64,000 nucleotides of DNA from Candidatus Methylacidithermus pantelleriae (GTDB taxonomy: Bacteria; Verrucomicrobiota; Verrucomicrobiia; Methylacidiphilales; Methylacidiphilaceae): NCBI RefSeq assembly GCF_905250085.1, contig NZ_CAJNOB010000001.1:1-64000 (forward strand). Reading direction: 5' to 3'. This document shows, one piece after another, positions 17,140-27,747 of the stretch (the stretch's first letter is position 1; the number at the start of each line of letters is the position of its first letter). The notes under the pieces are model-generated. The model was not told the origin of the DNA, did no database searches, and worked only from the letters and a program-made list of their open reading frames with translations. The position numbers and the translations under genes were made by a program.

Positions 17140-18678
17140 GTGATAAAGGACCGGATTGCCATCCTTGATTTTGGCTCCCAGTATACCCAGCTCATTGCTC
17201 GACGCATTCGAGAACTGGGTGTCTACTCGGAGATTTTTTCTTACAAGATTGCGCCGGAGGAGCTCCTCCGCTGGGGCGCCCGGGGTGTCGTTCTTTCCGG
17301 TGGGCCCGAAAGTGTTTTCGGGGTGGGCTCGCCGGTCATGGATTCACGGATTTTGGACTTGGGCCTTCCGGTTTTGGGGATCTGTTACGGGCTTCATCTC
17401 CTGGTTCACCTCCGGGGAGGTCGCGTGCGGCCCAGCGGGCGCAGGGAGTACGGATACGGGGAGTTCATCCAGGACGGGGAGTCGCTTCTTTTCTCGGGGC
17501 TTCCGTCACAATTTGGCGTGTGGAATAGCCACGGAGATCGCGTGGAAGAACTACCCGCTGGGTTTCGCCGAATCGGTTTTACGAAAGACGAGCCCAACGC
17601 TGCGATTGCTTGGGAGCAAGAGCGGCTTTACGGGGTTCAGTTTCATCCGGAGGTCTCCCATACGGAACTGGGGAAGGAGATTTTTGCCAATTTTCTCTTT
17701 CGAATTTGCGGTGTCAGGCCCACGTGGACCCTGGCCAACTTTGTTGAGGAGACCTTGGAGACCATTCGACGAGAAGTCGGAACGAAAAAGGTCCTTATGG
17801 CCCTCAGCGGTGGCGTGGACTCCTCGGTGTGCGCCCTTTTGCTCCACCGGGCCATCGGTTCTCAGCTTTGCTGCGTGTTTGTGGACACCGGCCTTTTGCG
17901 GAAAGGGGAAAAAGAACTTGTCGAACGAGTTTTTTCCCAGGACCTAGGGATCCGGCTCCGGGTGGTGGATGCTGGGGCCCGGTTCCTTCGGAGACTTCGT
18001 GGAGTAGCAGACCCTGAGAAAAAACGCAAGATTATCGGCCGGACGTTTATTTCTGTGTTTCGCGAGGTCGCGAGGGAGGTCGGCAACGTGGGGTTTCTTG
18101 CCCAGGGGACACTGTACCCGGACGTTATTGAAAGCGGCAAAGTTCCACACCCGGCTCACGTGATTAAAAGCCACCACAACGTGGGAGGTCTTCCCCAAAA
18201 GATGGGTTTCCGTCTTTTGGAACCCTTGCGAAACCTCTTTAAGGATGAAGTTCGCCAGCTGGGCAAGGAGCTTGGTCTTCCTCCCTCGCTTTTGTACCGC
18301 CATCCCTTCCCGGGTCCTGGCTTGGCCGTTCGTTGCTTGGCGCCTGTAACCCCCTCGAACCTGGAAACACTACGGCAAGCTGATGCCGTCTTGCTCGAAG
18401 AAATGGAACGGTCCGGTTGGATGGAGCGGGTTTGGCAAGCCTTTGCGGTTCTTTTGCCCGTCCGAGCGGTTGGCGTAATGGGGGATCAGCGTAGCTATGG
18501 TCTTACGGTTGCCATTCGAGTGGTTCAAAGCCAGGACGGAATGACGGCCGACTGGGTGGACCTTCCGAAGGAGCTTTTAAACCGCATCGCCCAAAGAATT
18601 GTCGCCGAAGTCCCCGAAATCTCCCGGGTCACGTACGATATTACCTCCAAGCCCCCAGGCACGATCGAATGGCAATAG
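17140..18678 (+). CDS. guaA: GMP synthase (glutamine-hydrolysing)
   Basis: The 512-residue product starts at GTG 17140. The class I amidotransferase domain (about 1-190) has SGGPESVFG, the nucleophile elbow GICYGLHLL and the His-Glu pair in QFHPEVSHTELG. The ATP pyrophosphatase domain (about 205-395) has the P-loop ALSGGVDSSV, GTLYPDVIESG and LPQKMGFRLLEPLRNLFKDEVRQLG. The dimerisation domain ends in ITSKPPGTIEWQ, with the conserved KPPxTIEWE signature. It converts XMP to GMP. It pairs with the upstream GuaB3-type gene. Confidence 0.97.
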   Translation: MIKDRIAILDFGSQYTQLIARRIRELGVYSEIFSYKIAPEELLRWGARGVVLSGGPESVFGVGSPVMDSRILDLGLPVLGICYGLHLLVHLRGGRVRPSGRREYGYGEFIQDGESLLFSGLPSQFGVWNSHGDRVEELPAGFRRIGFTKDEPNAAIAWEQERLYGVQFHPEVSHTELGKEIFANFLFRICGVRPTWTLANFVEETLETIRREVGTKKVLMALSGGVDSSVCALLLHRAIGSQLCCVFVDTGLLRKGEKELVERVFSQDLGIRLRVVDAGARFLRRLRGVADPEKKRKIIGRTFISVFREVAREVGNVGFLAQGTLYPDVIESGKVPHPAHVIKSHHNVGGLPQKMGFRLLEPLRNLFKDEVRQLGKELGLPPSLLYRHPFPGPGLAVRCLAPVTPSNLETLRQADAVLLEEMERSGWMERVWQAFAVLLPVRAVGVMGDQRSYGLTVAIRVVQSQDGMTADWVDLPKELLNRIAQRIVAEVPEISRVTYDITSKPPGTIEWQ

Positions 18679-19709
18679 GCTATAAGCCCACCATCGACAA
18701 ACAACCTCTGGGATCCCTCGGTGGTGCCCCGCAGGAAATTCCTTGGCATACGCCAGCGGGATTGTTGGCGAGCAGACGACACGATCGATCCGAATTGGAT
18801 TGCAAAGGTGCGATCTTTTGCCCGGTTGGGTCACGGGAAAGCATTCTTTACAAACACAACTATTTGGCCCAAGCCCATGGTTCCATAGCAAGGAGGCGCT
18901 GGAGTGGGTCAGAAGTTTCCCCAATACAAGCGTTTGGCTCCCAGAACCTTGTGTCCAAAAGCTCCTCTGCCTCCCTCAATTTGTCCTTTGGAATCCCCTG
19001 GTGGCTTTAAGCGCGATCGGGCTCCCTTCTTCCCATTGCTACCGATCCTCTGCTCCAAGGCCTTTGAGCATTGGAAAGCCTCTCCGCGCACCGACCGACC
19101 GTGCCCTACCATTTTTGTCGGAGTCCTTCTCCCGATCCTCTTGGCCATTCTCGGGGAGCTGCCCCCTTGGTCCGGACAACGCTGCCTTAAGATGACGAGT
19201 GATGGTTCTCTTGGTCGGCAACTCGTTTTTTCCACAATGAGCCACCGAACCCCAGATCCTCGCTGGAACCGATGACGCTAGGCTGTGCAAGCCTGCTCCA
19301 CCCTTCTATGGACGGCCCTGCAGAGCGAGGGAGAATGGGTCGGAAAAGGTGGGACAACCGAAACGTAAGATCCATGGGAGCGGCTCGCCATGAGAGACGG
19401 GAGAGAAGCTTGCCCTGTATGACGGCAAAAAAATGGTTGGGAGAGCTTTCGATGGAAAGAAAAACCTCTCTTGCCGTGATCCTCTCTACCCAAGTTCGGG
19501 GAGGCACGCACGCCGAAGGACAGAAACCAAACAACACACGTTCCGATTGTAGGTCCGGCGAAACAAATGTCCCTTTTCCCTCAACGCATTTGGAAAGCCA
19601 TAAGAAATCGTCAAAGCCATTTTTGGCCCCTGCTACCGAGCAGATCCTTGGAAGGAAACCTTTTGTGCTTGCAACAAATCCTATTGTCCCTCAGCAGAAA
19701 GAAAACCCT
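18679..19709. other. 1-kb stretch between guaA and hisD
   Basis: Overlapping short open frames occur, and one runs in frame into hisD from 19272. None has a domain, and the hisD extension looks non-coding in composition (rich in Arg, Ser, Gly and Pro with no resemblance to HisD). The stretch may be decayed. No RNA gene or terminator of quality was seen apart from a weak ggctataagcc dyad right after guaA. Confidence 0.4.
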
Positions 19710-21071
19710 ATGCCACATTTGCCGAAAATCATCCGCTACGGGGAGCCTTCCTGGGAGAGGCTCCTGGAAAAATGGAGCAAACGCTTAGAGCCCTCTCCGG
19801 AGGTTGCTGCAACGGTAACGGAAATTCTCAGCGCCGTACGGCACCGGGGCGACAATGCACTCCGGCAGTACACCAAAAAATTTGATTGGGTCGATGTAGA
19901 GAACTTCCAGCTGGAGAGGCGCCCGCCGACCCCTCCTCGGGAGGTTCGAGCTGCCCTGGAATGGGCGCATCGAAACATCCGGCTGTTTGCCCTGGCGCAA
20001 CGACCGAGCCAGCGAATGATACGAAACCAAGAAGGGGCGAGGATTGGCGAATTGTACCATCCTCTGGATCGAGTGGGAATCTATATCCCTGCCGGTCAGG
20101 CAGCCTTGATATCCACCGTGCTTATGACCGTCACGTTAGCACGCGTCGCCGGTGTGAAAGAAATTGCCCTTGCTACCCGGCCCCCCGTGGATGAGGTCCT
20201 CCACTGGACCGCACTTTATGCTGGCGCTACGGAGATCTATCAAGTAGGGGGGGCTCAGGCAATCGCCGCCTTTGCGTTTGGGACAGAAAGCATCCCCAAA
20301 GTCCAAAAAATTTTTGGACCGGGTAACCGCTATGTGATGGAGGCAAAACGGCAGGTCTTTGGTATTGTGGACGTGGACCTCCTTCCCGGGCCGAGTGAAG
20401 TGGCCGTGATCGCCGATGAGAGTGCCGATCCGGCCGTGGTCGCCGCGGAACTTTTAGCCCAAGCAGAGCACGCAAAAGATGCATCGGTTTTGCTTACCAC
20501 CCCGGTTCCGGGACTCATGGAGGAGGTCCGCAAGGAGCTTCAAAGACAATACAAAGATTGCTACCGGATTGATGCGATTGGAGAATGCTTGCGCAAGCGA
20601 TCCTACTTCATCCTGGTCCCCAGTCTCTCTGAAGCGATCGCCGTGGTGGAAGCCTTCGCCCCCGAGCACTTGAGCCTTATGATTGAAAAACCCGAACGGA
20701 TCGCTCGGAACATCCGGCATTGCGGCGCGATTTTTGTCGGCAAATTCTCCCCCGTATCGGTCGGCGATTTTTTGGCCGGACCGAGCCACGTGCTTCCTAC
20801 CGGAGGGGGAGCGGCCGTCTTTAGTGGGCTATCTGTCGTGGACTTTTATCGGCGAACCAGCTACATCGCCTATTCGGAGGCTTCTCTGCGACGCGTCGCT
20901 TCCTATGTCGATGTTTTCACGAAGATCGAGGGACTCGATGCCCATGCCCGCTCTGTCCGTATTTGCTTGGAAAGGGCTAAAGCCAACAAAGCTCCCCAAA
21001 AGTCGCTCCGCAAGGAAGCTGGGAAAAGGAAGGATTCCTCCACTCCAGAGGAAAAAAGTCCTCCCAGCTAG
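19710..21071 (+). CDS. hisD: Histidinol dehydrogenase
   Basis: The 453-residue product starts at ATG 19710; the frame is open 438 bases further upstream but that part does not look like HisD. It oxidises L-histidinol to histidine in two NAD-dependent steps. Visible are IGELYHPLDRVGIYIPAG, VGGAQAIAAFAFGTESIP, VQKIFGPGNRYVMEAKRQVFG and VDLLPGPSEVAVIADESADP. The zinc-site region LLAQAEHAKDASVLLTT, the EAFAPEHLSLMIE segment and GDFLAGPSHVLPTGGGA carry the expected His residues. The last 35 residues are a basic, disordered tail. No other his gene is nearby. Confidence 0.95.
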   Translation: MPHLPKIIRYGEPSWERLLEKWSKRLEPSPEVAATVTEILSAVRHRGDNALRQYTKKFDWVDVENFQLERRPPTPPREVRAALEWAHRNIRLFALAQRPSQRMIRNQEGARIGELYHPLDRVGIYIPAGQAALISTVLMTVTLARVAGVKEIALATRPPVDEVLHWTALYAGATEIYQVGGAQAIAAFAFGTESIPKVQKIFGPGNRYVMEAKRQVFGIVDVDLLPGPSEVAVIADESADPAVVAAELLAQAEHAKDASVLLTTPVPGLMEEVRKELQRQYKDCYRIDAIGECLRKRSYFILVPSLSEAIAVVEAFAPEHLSLMIEKPERIARNIRHCGAIFVGKFSPVSVGDFLAGPSHVLPTGGGAAVFSGLSVVDFYRRTSYIAYSEASLRRVASYVDVFTKIEGLDAHARSVRICLERAKANKAPQKSLRKEAGKRKDSSTPEEKSPPS

Positions 21072-21330
21072 CCTAACCAAAGGGGTGTTCAAGTTTCGCC
21101 TTGGAGCGAATTTGTTTCTTTTCCCATAGGCAGAGCGACGATTCCATTCCTTGGGGCGCGGAACCGGCGAGTAGACCGGTCGCCCTCCGCCAGAACGTTC
21201 GAGGATGGGAAATCCCCAGGGTCGCTTGGCTAAGCCTGGGAACCATGGTTTTCCCTTTGTCCAGAGAAAGAAGCTATTGGGAAGGTTCCTAGGGCGAAAA
21301 GCAGTTGTCGCTCAAACGGTTGCCCCGCCC

Positions 21331-23400
21331 TTAGAGCGGATCCTCCCTGGGAATCGATTCCCATCGCGCGATCCAAGGAGTAGCTTCACTATCCGAAGGA
21401 GCCCGATAGTCTCCCCGGGGGGAGAGCGACCCTCCCGAACCGACCTTCGGGCTATTGGGTAGGCAGCTTCGCTTGTATTGGCTGAGCTTGAAAAAGCGCC
21501 AGAGAAAAACGCCTAGCCACTTGCGAATCTCTTCCATCCGGTAGGCACGCCGACGTTGCGGGGGCACGTCCGGCCATTGTCCTTGATCCGGGTCCCTCCA
21601 GGCGCTCCAGGCCAAAAAGGCAACCTTAGCCGGGTCGTAACCAAATCGCAGCGTGTAGTAGAGAAAAAAGTCCACCAGCTCGTACGGCCCGATTACCTCT
21701 TCGGTCTTCTGTCCTGGTTCGTCCGGATGATCGCCCGGAACAAGTTCGGGGCTAATCTCGGTTTCCAAGATATCCTGGAGAACGGAAGAAACCTCTCCCC
21801 CCAATTGTCGAGTGCTGGCAATCCACCGCAACAGGTATTGGATGAGCGTTTTGGGAACGCTGGCATTGACCTGGTAGTGAGCCATGTGATCCCCCACCCC
21901 GTAGGTGCACCAGCCAACAGCAAGTTCGCTGAGGTCGCTCGTTCCCACCACAAGGCCTCCATGCCAGTTAGCTAAGCGGAAAAGATGACTCGTTCGTTCC
22001 CCAGCTTGCACGTTTTCGAAGGTGGTATCGAAGCGAGGTTCTCCGCGAGCTGCCGGGTGGCCGAGATCTTTCAACATTTGCTGGCAACTCGGGCGGATAT
22101 CTAGCTCGCTTCCGTCCACCCCTAGGGCGTCCATGAGTTTCCGCGCCTGGGCTAGGGTTCGCTTGGACGTGGCAAACCCAGGCATCGTGAAAGCTAAGAC
22201 ATTTTTTCTGGGGAAACCCAGGACATCCATCGTCCTGGCACAGACCACAAGGGCGTGAGCCGAATCGAGTCCTCCCGAAACACCAATCACCACCTTCTGG
22301 ATTCCAGTTGCGGTTAGTCGTTTCGCAAGTCCCTGGACTTGAATCTGGAACACTTCGCGACACCGCTCGTCTCGGCGTGCTGCTTCTGTCGGGACGTAGG
22401 GAAACCGCCCGTAGATTCGCCGCAGAGGAAGAAGCCCAGATCGCGGAAGCCCAAGCGAAAAGGATCGAGTTGTGTATCTTGCCAAAAAGGGACGGTAACG
22501 AGCCCGACAATCGTGAAAACTATTCTGCCTCATGCGATCGCTCACCAGCCGGTCCAGATCGATCTCGGCGGTGACCAGCTGCGACTGGTAGGAGAAGCGC
22601 TCCGTTTCAGCCAGCCATTGCCCGTTTTCATAGATAAGCCCTTGACCATCCCATGCCAGATCAGTCGTCGACTCCCCAAAACCAGCGGCAGCATAGAGAT
22701 AGGCGCAGATGCATTTGGCTGATTGACTGGAAACGAGCAACCTCCGATAATCATCCTTGCCAACAGTGTAATTGGATGCCGAAAGGTTCACAATAACCGT
22801 CGCTCCGGCCAAGGTGGCGAGTGTGGAAGGAGGGAGGGGTACCCAGAGGTCCTCGCAAATTTCTACCGCAAACAGAAATTGCGGATACTCCCTGCACGCA
22901 AAAAGAAGCCCAGGGCCAAAGGGAATGTGCTCTTGTCCACACAGGTTTACTTCGGTGGTCAGAGCAGTATCGGCGCTGGCAAAGTGGCGCACCTCGTAGA
23001 ACTCCCGGTAATTGGGCAGGTAGGTCTTGGGAACGATCCCAAGAATATTTCCTTGGCTCAGTACAACGGCACAATTAAAGAGGCTCTGGTCCACGCGTAG
23101 TGGGAGCCCGACCACTGCCACCGTGGGTAGCTCGCGTGTTTTTTCCTTGAGCCAGGCAAGGGCTGCGAGGCTTTCCTGCAAAAGCGCTTCCTGGTGGAAA
23201 AGATCCTCGCAGGAATATCCGGACAGTCCAAGTTCGGGAAAGACCACAAGGGCGCACTCTTCTTCCGCCGCTTCCTTCCACAGGGAAAGAATTTCGCTGG
23301 CATTATACTGAGGATCGGCAACTCGGACGGTGGGAATGGCCACCCCCGCTCGGATAAAGCCATGCTTGTAGAAATTAAAAAAGGAGGAAGTCTGGCTCAT
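21331..23400 (-). CDS. nadE: Glutamine-dependent NAD+ synthetase
   Basis: The 689-residue product joins an N-terminal nitrilase-fold glutaminase and a C-terminal NAD synthetase. The first part has VVFPELGLSGYSCEDLF (Glu), a Lys in GIVPKTYLPNYREFYE and the nucleophile Cys in FAVEICEDLWVP. The second has the P-loop IGVSGGLDSAHALVVCA, then GTSDLSELAVGWCTYGVGDH and a helical C-terminus. It amidates NaAD to NAD+. The length is normal for the long glutamine-using form. About 40 residues after the synthetase core form an extra, low-complexity tail. It is divergent to mcsB and convergent with hisD. Confidence 0.95.
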   Translation of the reverse strand: MSQTSSFFNFYKHGFIRAGVAIPTVRVADPQYNASEILSLWKEAAEEECALVVFPELGLSGYSCEDLFHQEALLQESLAALAWLKEKTRELPTVAVVGLPLRVDQSLFNCAVVLSQGNILGIVPKTYLPNYREFYEVRHFASADTALTTEVNLCGQEHIPFGPGLLFACREYPQFLFAVEICEDLWVPLPPSTLATLAGATVIVNLSASNYTVGKDDYRRLLVSSQSAKCICAYLYAAAGFGESTTDLAWDGQGLIYENGQWLAETERFSYQSQLVTAEIDLDRLVSDRMRQNSFHDCRARYRPFLARYTTRSFSLGLPRSGLLPLRRIYGRFPYVPTEAARRDERCREVFQIQVQGLAKRLTATGIQKVVIGVSGGLDSAHALVVCARTMDVLGFPRKNVLAFTMPGFATSKRTLAQARKLMDALGVDGSELDIRPSCQQMLKDLGHPAARGEPRFDTTFENVQAGERTSHLFRLANWHGGLVVGTSDLSELAVGWCTYGVGDHMAHYQVNASVPKTLIQYLLRWIASTRQLGGEVSSVLQDILETEISPELVPGDHPDEPGQKTEEVIGPYELVDFFLYYTLRFGYDPAKVAFLAWSAWRDPDQGQWPDVPPQRRRAYRMEEIRKWLGVFLWRFFKLSQYKRSCLPNSPKVGSGGSLSPRGDYRAPSDSEATPWIARWESIPREDPL

Positions 23401-23690
23401 ACTGCCCCAACCAGTGTTTGCCGTGTGAAAGCCCCGGGAGCAAAGCTAGCCTATAGCATCCTGGGGAGTCTCCACCAAAAACGTTTCGCAAAGGAAAAGC
23501 CCCGGCCGGTGCCCAGACCACCTGACTTTTTGCCAGCTCCCTCATGCTCTGGGTCAAGTGTCGAGCCAACCCCCGAAAACCCCAAGCCACGAACAACCTT
23601 GCCGGCCGCTTGGCCCGAGCTTTCTTGTCGGGCTTTCTTGCAACGGGGGTTGAACTATGCATTATTGATCGAGAGTCGTTGCAGAAGGCC

Positions 23691-24794
23691 GTGAAACTCC
23701 AGGAGCTTTTCAAGAATCCCAGCGAATGGTTGCGAGGGGACGGGGGCAATAACCGCGTCGTCATCTGCTGTCGGGTTCGATTGGCGCGAAATGTCACAGG
23801 ATTTGCCTTTCCGGGGTGGGCACGGAAAACGGAACGCGAACGACTATTGGAACACGTTTTGCCCGTCGTGGCTTCCCACTCCGAAATGAAGGATCCGGCC
23901 ATCTGTGACACTATGGACCATTTTTCAGCGTTAGAGAAGCAGGTGCTAGTGGAGGAACATCTGGTCAGCCGGGAACTCGCCGGGAGAAACACGGGTAGCG
24001 GACTTGTCGTTAACCGGCCTCGTAGTGTGAGTATCATGATTAATGAGGAGGATCACCTGCGGCTGCAAGCGTTTAAGGCGGGTCTCCAGCTTCAGGCCGC
24101 CTGGGAACTTGCAGATCGGCTCGATTCCGATTTGGATGAAAAATTGGAATTTGCGTTTTCCTCCCATCTCGGTTACCTGACGGCTTGCCCGACCAATGTG
24201 GGGACCGGATTACGAGCCAGCGCGATGCTGCACTTGCCGGGCCTGGTCTTAAGCGACCAGATTGGACAGATCGTAAAGGCTGCCAATCGGATTGGGCTAG
24301 CGGTCCGCGGGCTGTATGGGGAGGGGACCGAAGCGCTGGGGAATCTCTTTCAGCTTTCCAACCAGATGACGCTCGGGGAGAGCGAGGAAGAAATTTTAGG
24401 GCGGTTGGATAAGGTGATTCGCCAGATTGTTGAGCATGAAGAAAATGCTCGCCAGAAGCTTGTCCAAGAGCGACCTAGGTACATCGCAGATCAGGTGAGC
24501 CGGGCGTATGCGATTTTGACCCATGCCTATACGTTAAGCTCCAAAGAGGCATTGAACCTCCTTTCGATTCTTCGGCTTGGAGTGGATTTGGGCATTTTTC
24601 CGGAAAACGGTCGCCAGCTCATCGACGAATGTTTTATTCAAACGCAGCCAGCCCATTTACAAGTGATCTATGCGCAGCGGCTCAATGCTGAGGAGAGGGA
24701 CGCCTTGCGGGCGGATCTCTTGCGCAATCGCCTAGCTGGTTTTCCGCCGCCTGACACAACCAAACTGCAGGCGGGGTTTAGCTTTGAGTGCTAA
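23691..24794 (+). CDS. mcsB: Protein arginine kinase McsB
   Basis: The 367-residue product from GTG 23691 fits the family's length; the frame opens earlier at 23544 but the added residues do not look like McsB. It has the phosphagen-kinase catalytic domain: NNRVVICCRVRLARNV, the NEEDHLR loop with catalytic Glu and SSHLGYLTACPTNVGTGLRAS with the reactive Cys region. The C-terminal regulatory domain has SNQMTLGESEEEILGRL. It phosphorylates Arg residues and marks proteins for ClpC-dependent degradation. It sits 25 bp ahead of clpC. Neither ctsR nor mcsA is beside it, unlike the Bacillus operon. Confidence 0.95.
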   Translation: MKLQELFKNPSEWLRGDGGNNRVVICCRVRLARNVTGFAFPGWARKTERERLLEHVLPVVASHSEMKDPAICDTMDHFSALEKQVLVEEHLVSRELAGRNTGSGLVVNRPRSVSIMINEEDHLRLQAFKAGLQLQAAWELADRLDSDLDEKLEFAFSSHLGYLTACPTNVGTGLRASAMLHLPGLVLSDQIGQIVKAANRIGLAVRGLYGEGTEALGNLFQLSNQMTLGESEEEILGRLDKVIRQIVEHEENARQKLVQERPRYIADQVSRAYAILTHAYTLSSKEALNLLSILRLGVDLGIFPENGRQLIDECFIQTQPAHLQVIYAQRLNAEERDALRADLLRNRLAGFPPPDTTKLQAGFSFEC

Positions 24795-24819
24795 TGTGGT
24801 AAAATAATAGGGGAAAGCC

Positions 24820-27327
24820 ATGACGAACTTCACTCCACGAGCACAACAGGTTCTGGCCCTGGCCAGGAAGGAGGCGGACCGCTTCAACCACAACTATGTG
24901 GGAACGGAGCATCTTTTGCTGGGGTTGATCAAGCTGGGGCAGGGGGTAGCCGTTAATGTGCTTCAAAAGATGGGGGTGGATTTAGAAGTGGTTCGTCAAG
25001 AGGTGGAAAAACAGGTGGGGATGGGTCAAAGCAAGCCCACCGGGAACATCCCCTATACCCCTCGGGTAAAGAAGGTTCTGGCTCTAGCCGGTAAAGAAGC
25101 CAAGGCGTTAAACCACAGCTACGTTGGGACGGAACACATCCTGCTCGGTCTTTTGCGAGAAGGCGAGGGAGTGGCTGCGCGGGTGCTTAAGAGCCTGGAT
25201 GTGGATTTGGAACGGGTTCGCAATGAGATCCTCAAGGAACTCGATCCCAATTATGCCGGTGTGGAACCTGGAGGGGAGGAGGAAGCAGAACCCGCGTTTA
25301 CCAGCGGAGGAGAGACTTCGGTAAAGAAGGAAGTTAAAACACCCGCTCTGAAGGCTTTTGGCCGGGATTTAACGGAAATGGCCCGGCGGGGTGAACTCGA
25401 CCCCGTAATCGGACGCCGGAACGAGATCGAGCGGGTCATCCAAATCCTCTGCCGCCGGACCAAGAACAATCCCGTTCTTATTGGAGAGGCAGGCGTAGGC
25501 AAGACGGCCATTGTGGAAGGTCTTGCTCAGGAAATAGCCGCAGACAACGTGCCGGAGATGCTCCGGGACAAGCGCGTCATTACGCTCGACCTTGCCTTAA
25601 TGGTGGCCGGCACCAAGTACCGGGGGCAGTTTGAGGAGCGCATCAAAGCGGTCATGGAAGAAATCCGTCGAGCCAAAAACGTTATCCTTTTCATTGACGA
25701 GCTTCATACCATTGTGGGGGCCGGCTCGGCGGAGGGCGCAATGGATGCGTCCAATATTATCAAACCGGCCTTATCCCGAGGGGAGCTTCAGTGCATTGGC
25801 GCAACCACGCTAGCGGAGTATCGCAAATACATTGAAAAGGACGCGGCTTTGGAGCGGCGTTTCCAGACGGTCATGGTGGAACCGCCTTCGGTGGATGAAA
25901 CTATCCAGATTCTCCATGGTCTTAAGCCTAAGTATGAGGCGCATCATAAGGCAAAATTCACCGACGCGGCGATCGAAGCTGCGGTCCGGCTTTCCGATCG
26001 TTATCTGACTGGGCGGTTTCTCCCCGATAAGGCCATTGACGTTATGGATGAAGCTGGGTCACGAGCCCGGATTAGTGCCACCATGCGTCCCCCGGTTGTG
26101 AAGGAACTGGAGGGAGAAATCGGAGAAGTAAGAGCCAAGAAGGAGGAGGCCATCAAAGCGCAGGATTTTGAAAAGGCTGCGCATTTGAGGGACCGGGAAA
26201 AGGAGCTCAAGGACCTTTTGGAAAAAACGCTAGCCGACTGGAGGCGTACCCGGGACGAAAAAGAGGTCGTAGTCGATGAAGAGGACATGATGGTCGTCGT
26301 GTCCAAGTGGACGGGGATCCCGCTGGTCCGCCTGTCACAAAAGGATCGGGAAAAGCTCTTGCGAGTCGCCGATGAGCTTCGTGGAAGGGTCGTGGGCCAG
26401 GATGAAGCCATTGAAGCGCTTGGGCGGGCTCTCCAACGGTCTCGAGCGGATCTGAAGGATCCCAAACGGCCGATTGGAAGCTTTATCTTTCTTGGGCCCA
26501 CCGGGGTAGGCAAAACGCTTTTAGCCAAAACGCTGGCCGAGCACGTGTTCGGGAGCGAGGATAGCCTCATCCAGATCGACATGAGCGAGTATATGGAAAA
26601 GTTCAATGTCTCGCGGTTGATCGGCTCGCCTCCCGGCTATGTGGGTTATGAGGAGGGAGGCCAGCTCACCGAGAAGGTCCGTCGCAAGCCCTATAGCGTC
26701 GTCCTTTTTGATGAGATCGAAAAGGCCCATCCCGATGTCTGGAACATCCTTCTGCAGATCCTGGAAGAAGGTATGATCACCGATAGCCTGGGCCGGAAGA
26801 TCGATTTCCGTAATACCATTGTGATTATGACCTCCAACGTGGGGGCGGAATCGGTGGTCAAGGCAGGCGCTTTGGGCTTTACTTCCCGCAGGGAAGAACT
26901 CAGTTACGAACAGATGAAAGAGCGGATGCTGGAAGCCGCCAAAAAGACCTTCAAGCCCGAGTTTTTAAACCGGGTAGACGATCTTATCGTCTTCCGACCG
27001 CTCAACCGGGAGGATATGGGTCGTATTGTGACCCTTGAGGTTGGGAAAGTGGTCGAGCGCATTAAGAATCGAAAGCTGGCGTTGCAACTCACCGAAGCCG
27101 CCTCTAACTTCCTCATCGAAAAGGGGTATGACCCGGTTTACGGGGCAAGACCCCTTCGCCGAGCGGTGGAAAAGTACCTGGAGAACCCGCTAGCGGAGGA
27201 GCTCCTCAAAGGGTCCATCCATGATGGGCAAACGGTCATCGTGGATGTTAAGGATGGGGCGCTCGTTTTTAGCCCGACCGAATCCCCCGAAGAAATCCTG
27301 GAAGCCGGTGCACCTTCGGGAAGCTAG
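24820..27327 (+). CDS. clpC: ClpC AAA+ unfoldase
   Basis: The 835-residue product has an N-terminal double Clp repeat (about 1-145). AAA1 carries Walker A GEAGVGKT and Walker [12 protein letters not shown] middle coiled domain includes the UVR motif [27 protein letters not shown]2 carries GPTGVGKT and [17 protein letters not shown], and a C-terminal D2-small domain closes the chain. The ribosome site GGGGAAAG lies about 5 bases before the ATG. ClpC unfolds substrates for ClpP, and phosphorylated Arg residues made by McsB are known degrons. Members of this family are stress induced; no obvious CtsR operator is seen here. Confidence 0.97.
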   Translation: MTNFTPRAQQVLALARKEADRFNHNYVGTEHLLLGLIKLGQGVAVNVLQKMGVDLEVVRQEVEKQVGMGQSKPTGNIPYTPRVKKVLALAGKEAKALNHSYVGTEHILLGLLREGEGVAARVLKSLDVDLERVRNEILKELDPNYAGVEPGGEEEAEPAFTSGGETSVKKEVKTPALKAFGRDLTEMARRGELDPVIGRRNEIERVIQILCRRTKNNPVLIGEAGVGKTAIVEGLAQEIAADNVPEMLRDKRVITLDLALMVAGTKYRGQFEERIKAVMEEIRRAKNVILFIDELHTIVGAGSAEGAMDASNIIKPALSRGELQCIGATTLAEYRKYIEKDAALERRFQTVMVEPPSVDETIQILHGLKPKYEAHHKAKFTDAAIEAAVRLSDRYLTGRFLPDKAIDVMDEAGSRARISATMRPPVVKELEGEIGEVRAKKEEAIKAQDFEKAAHLRDREKELKDLLEKTLADWRRTRDEKEVVVDEEDMMVVVSKWTGIPLVRLSQKDREKLLRVADELRGRVVGQDEAIEALGRALQRSRADLKDPKRPIGSFIFLGPTGVGKTLLAKTLAEHVFGSEDSLIQIDMSEYMEKFNVSRLIGSPPGYVGYEEGGQLTEKVRRKPYSVVLFDEIEKAHPDVWNILLQILEEGMITDSLGRKIDFRNTIVIMTSNVGAESVVKAGALGFTSRREELSYEQMKERMLEAAKKTFKPEFLNRVDDLIVFRPLNREDMGRIVTLEVGKVVERIKNRKLALQLTEAASNFLIEKGYDPVYGARPLRRAVEKYLENPLAEELLKGSIHDGQTVIVDVKDGALVFSPTESPEEILEAGAPSGS

Positions 27328-27348
27328 AAAGCTACCCGATCTCCGACA

Positions 27349-27365
27349 AGCCCTTTGGAAGGGCT
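27349..27365 (+). terminator. Possible terminator hairpin after clpC
   Basis: A perfect dyad, agccctt-tgg-aagggct, lies 21 bases after the clpC stop. The downstream sequence (cactttcg) is only weakly T-rich, so intrinsic termination is uncertain. Confidence 0.4.
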
Positions 27366-27747
27366 CACTTTCGTACTGGATTGGGGGTTCTCGACGAAAT
27401 CCCGGAGTACTTTTTCGACCTTCGATGCCAGGACCTTGCAGGACCCCCCAACGCTTGGCAAAGCAGCACGGGTGTCCCGGGTGAACGCAGGCCCTAAAAA
27501 ACCAAGATGCGCATGGGATCTGGGTTAGTGTAGGCACCTGCTGGGCGCCTTTTGGGTTTTCGGGAAGGCAAAAAGAGAAGGCCCGCCCCGAACCCTTTTT
27601 TGCGGGTTTGACTCTGCACAACGCCCGGAAAAAGGTTTGTTCGAACGATCCAAAGAGAGTAAACACACAGCCGTGCTTTCGAGGCAGGGGTTAGGTCCTT
27701 ATGCAAAGACAGCCTTGCGGCAGCATGCGCCAAGCCCGTAAGAGTGC
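27366..27747. other. Spacer between clpC and coaX
   Basis: About 380 bases carry no supported gene; the open frames on the minus strand lack domains. A G-rich and C-rich composition near 27530-27600 may fold, but no known RNA family was recognised. A promoter for coaX-trpA is expected here. Confidence 0.35.

Noticed and set aside
19272-19709. In-frame N-terminal extension of hisD (about 146 residues)
   Set aside because: HisD family similarity begins only at 19710, and the extension is low-complexity with no domain or good ribosome site; reading through an open frame is the simpler view.
26001-26606. 201-codon frame antisense to clpC
   Set aside because: It is a codon-bias shadow of clpC with Ser/Arg-rich product and no family.
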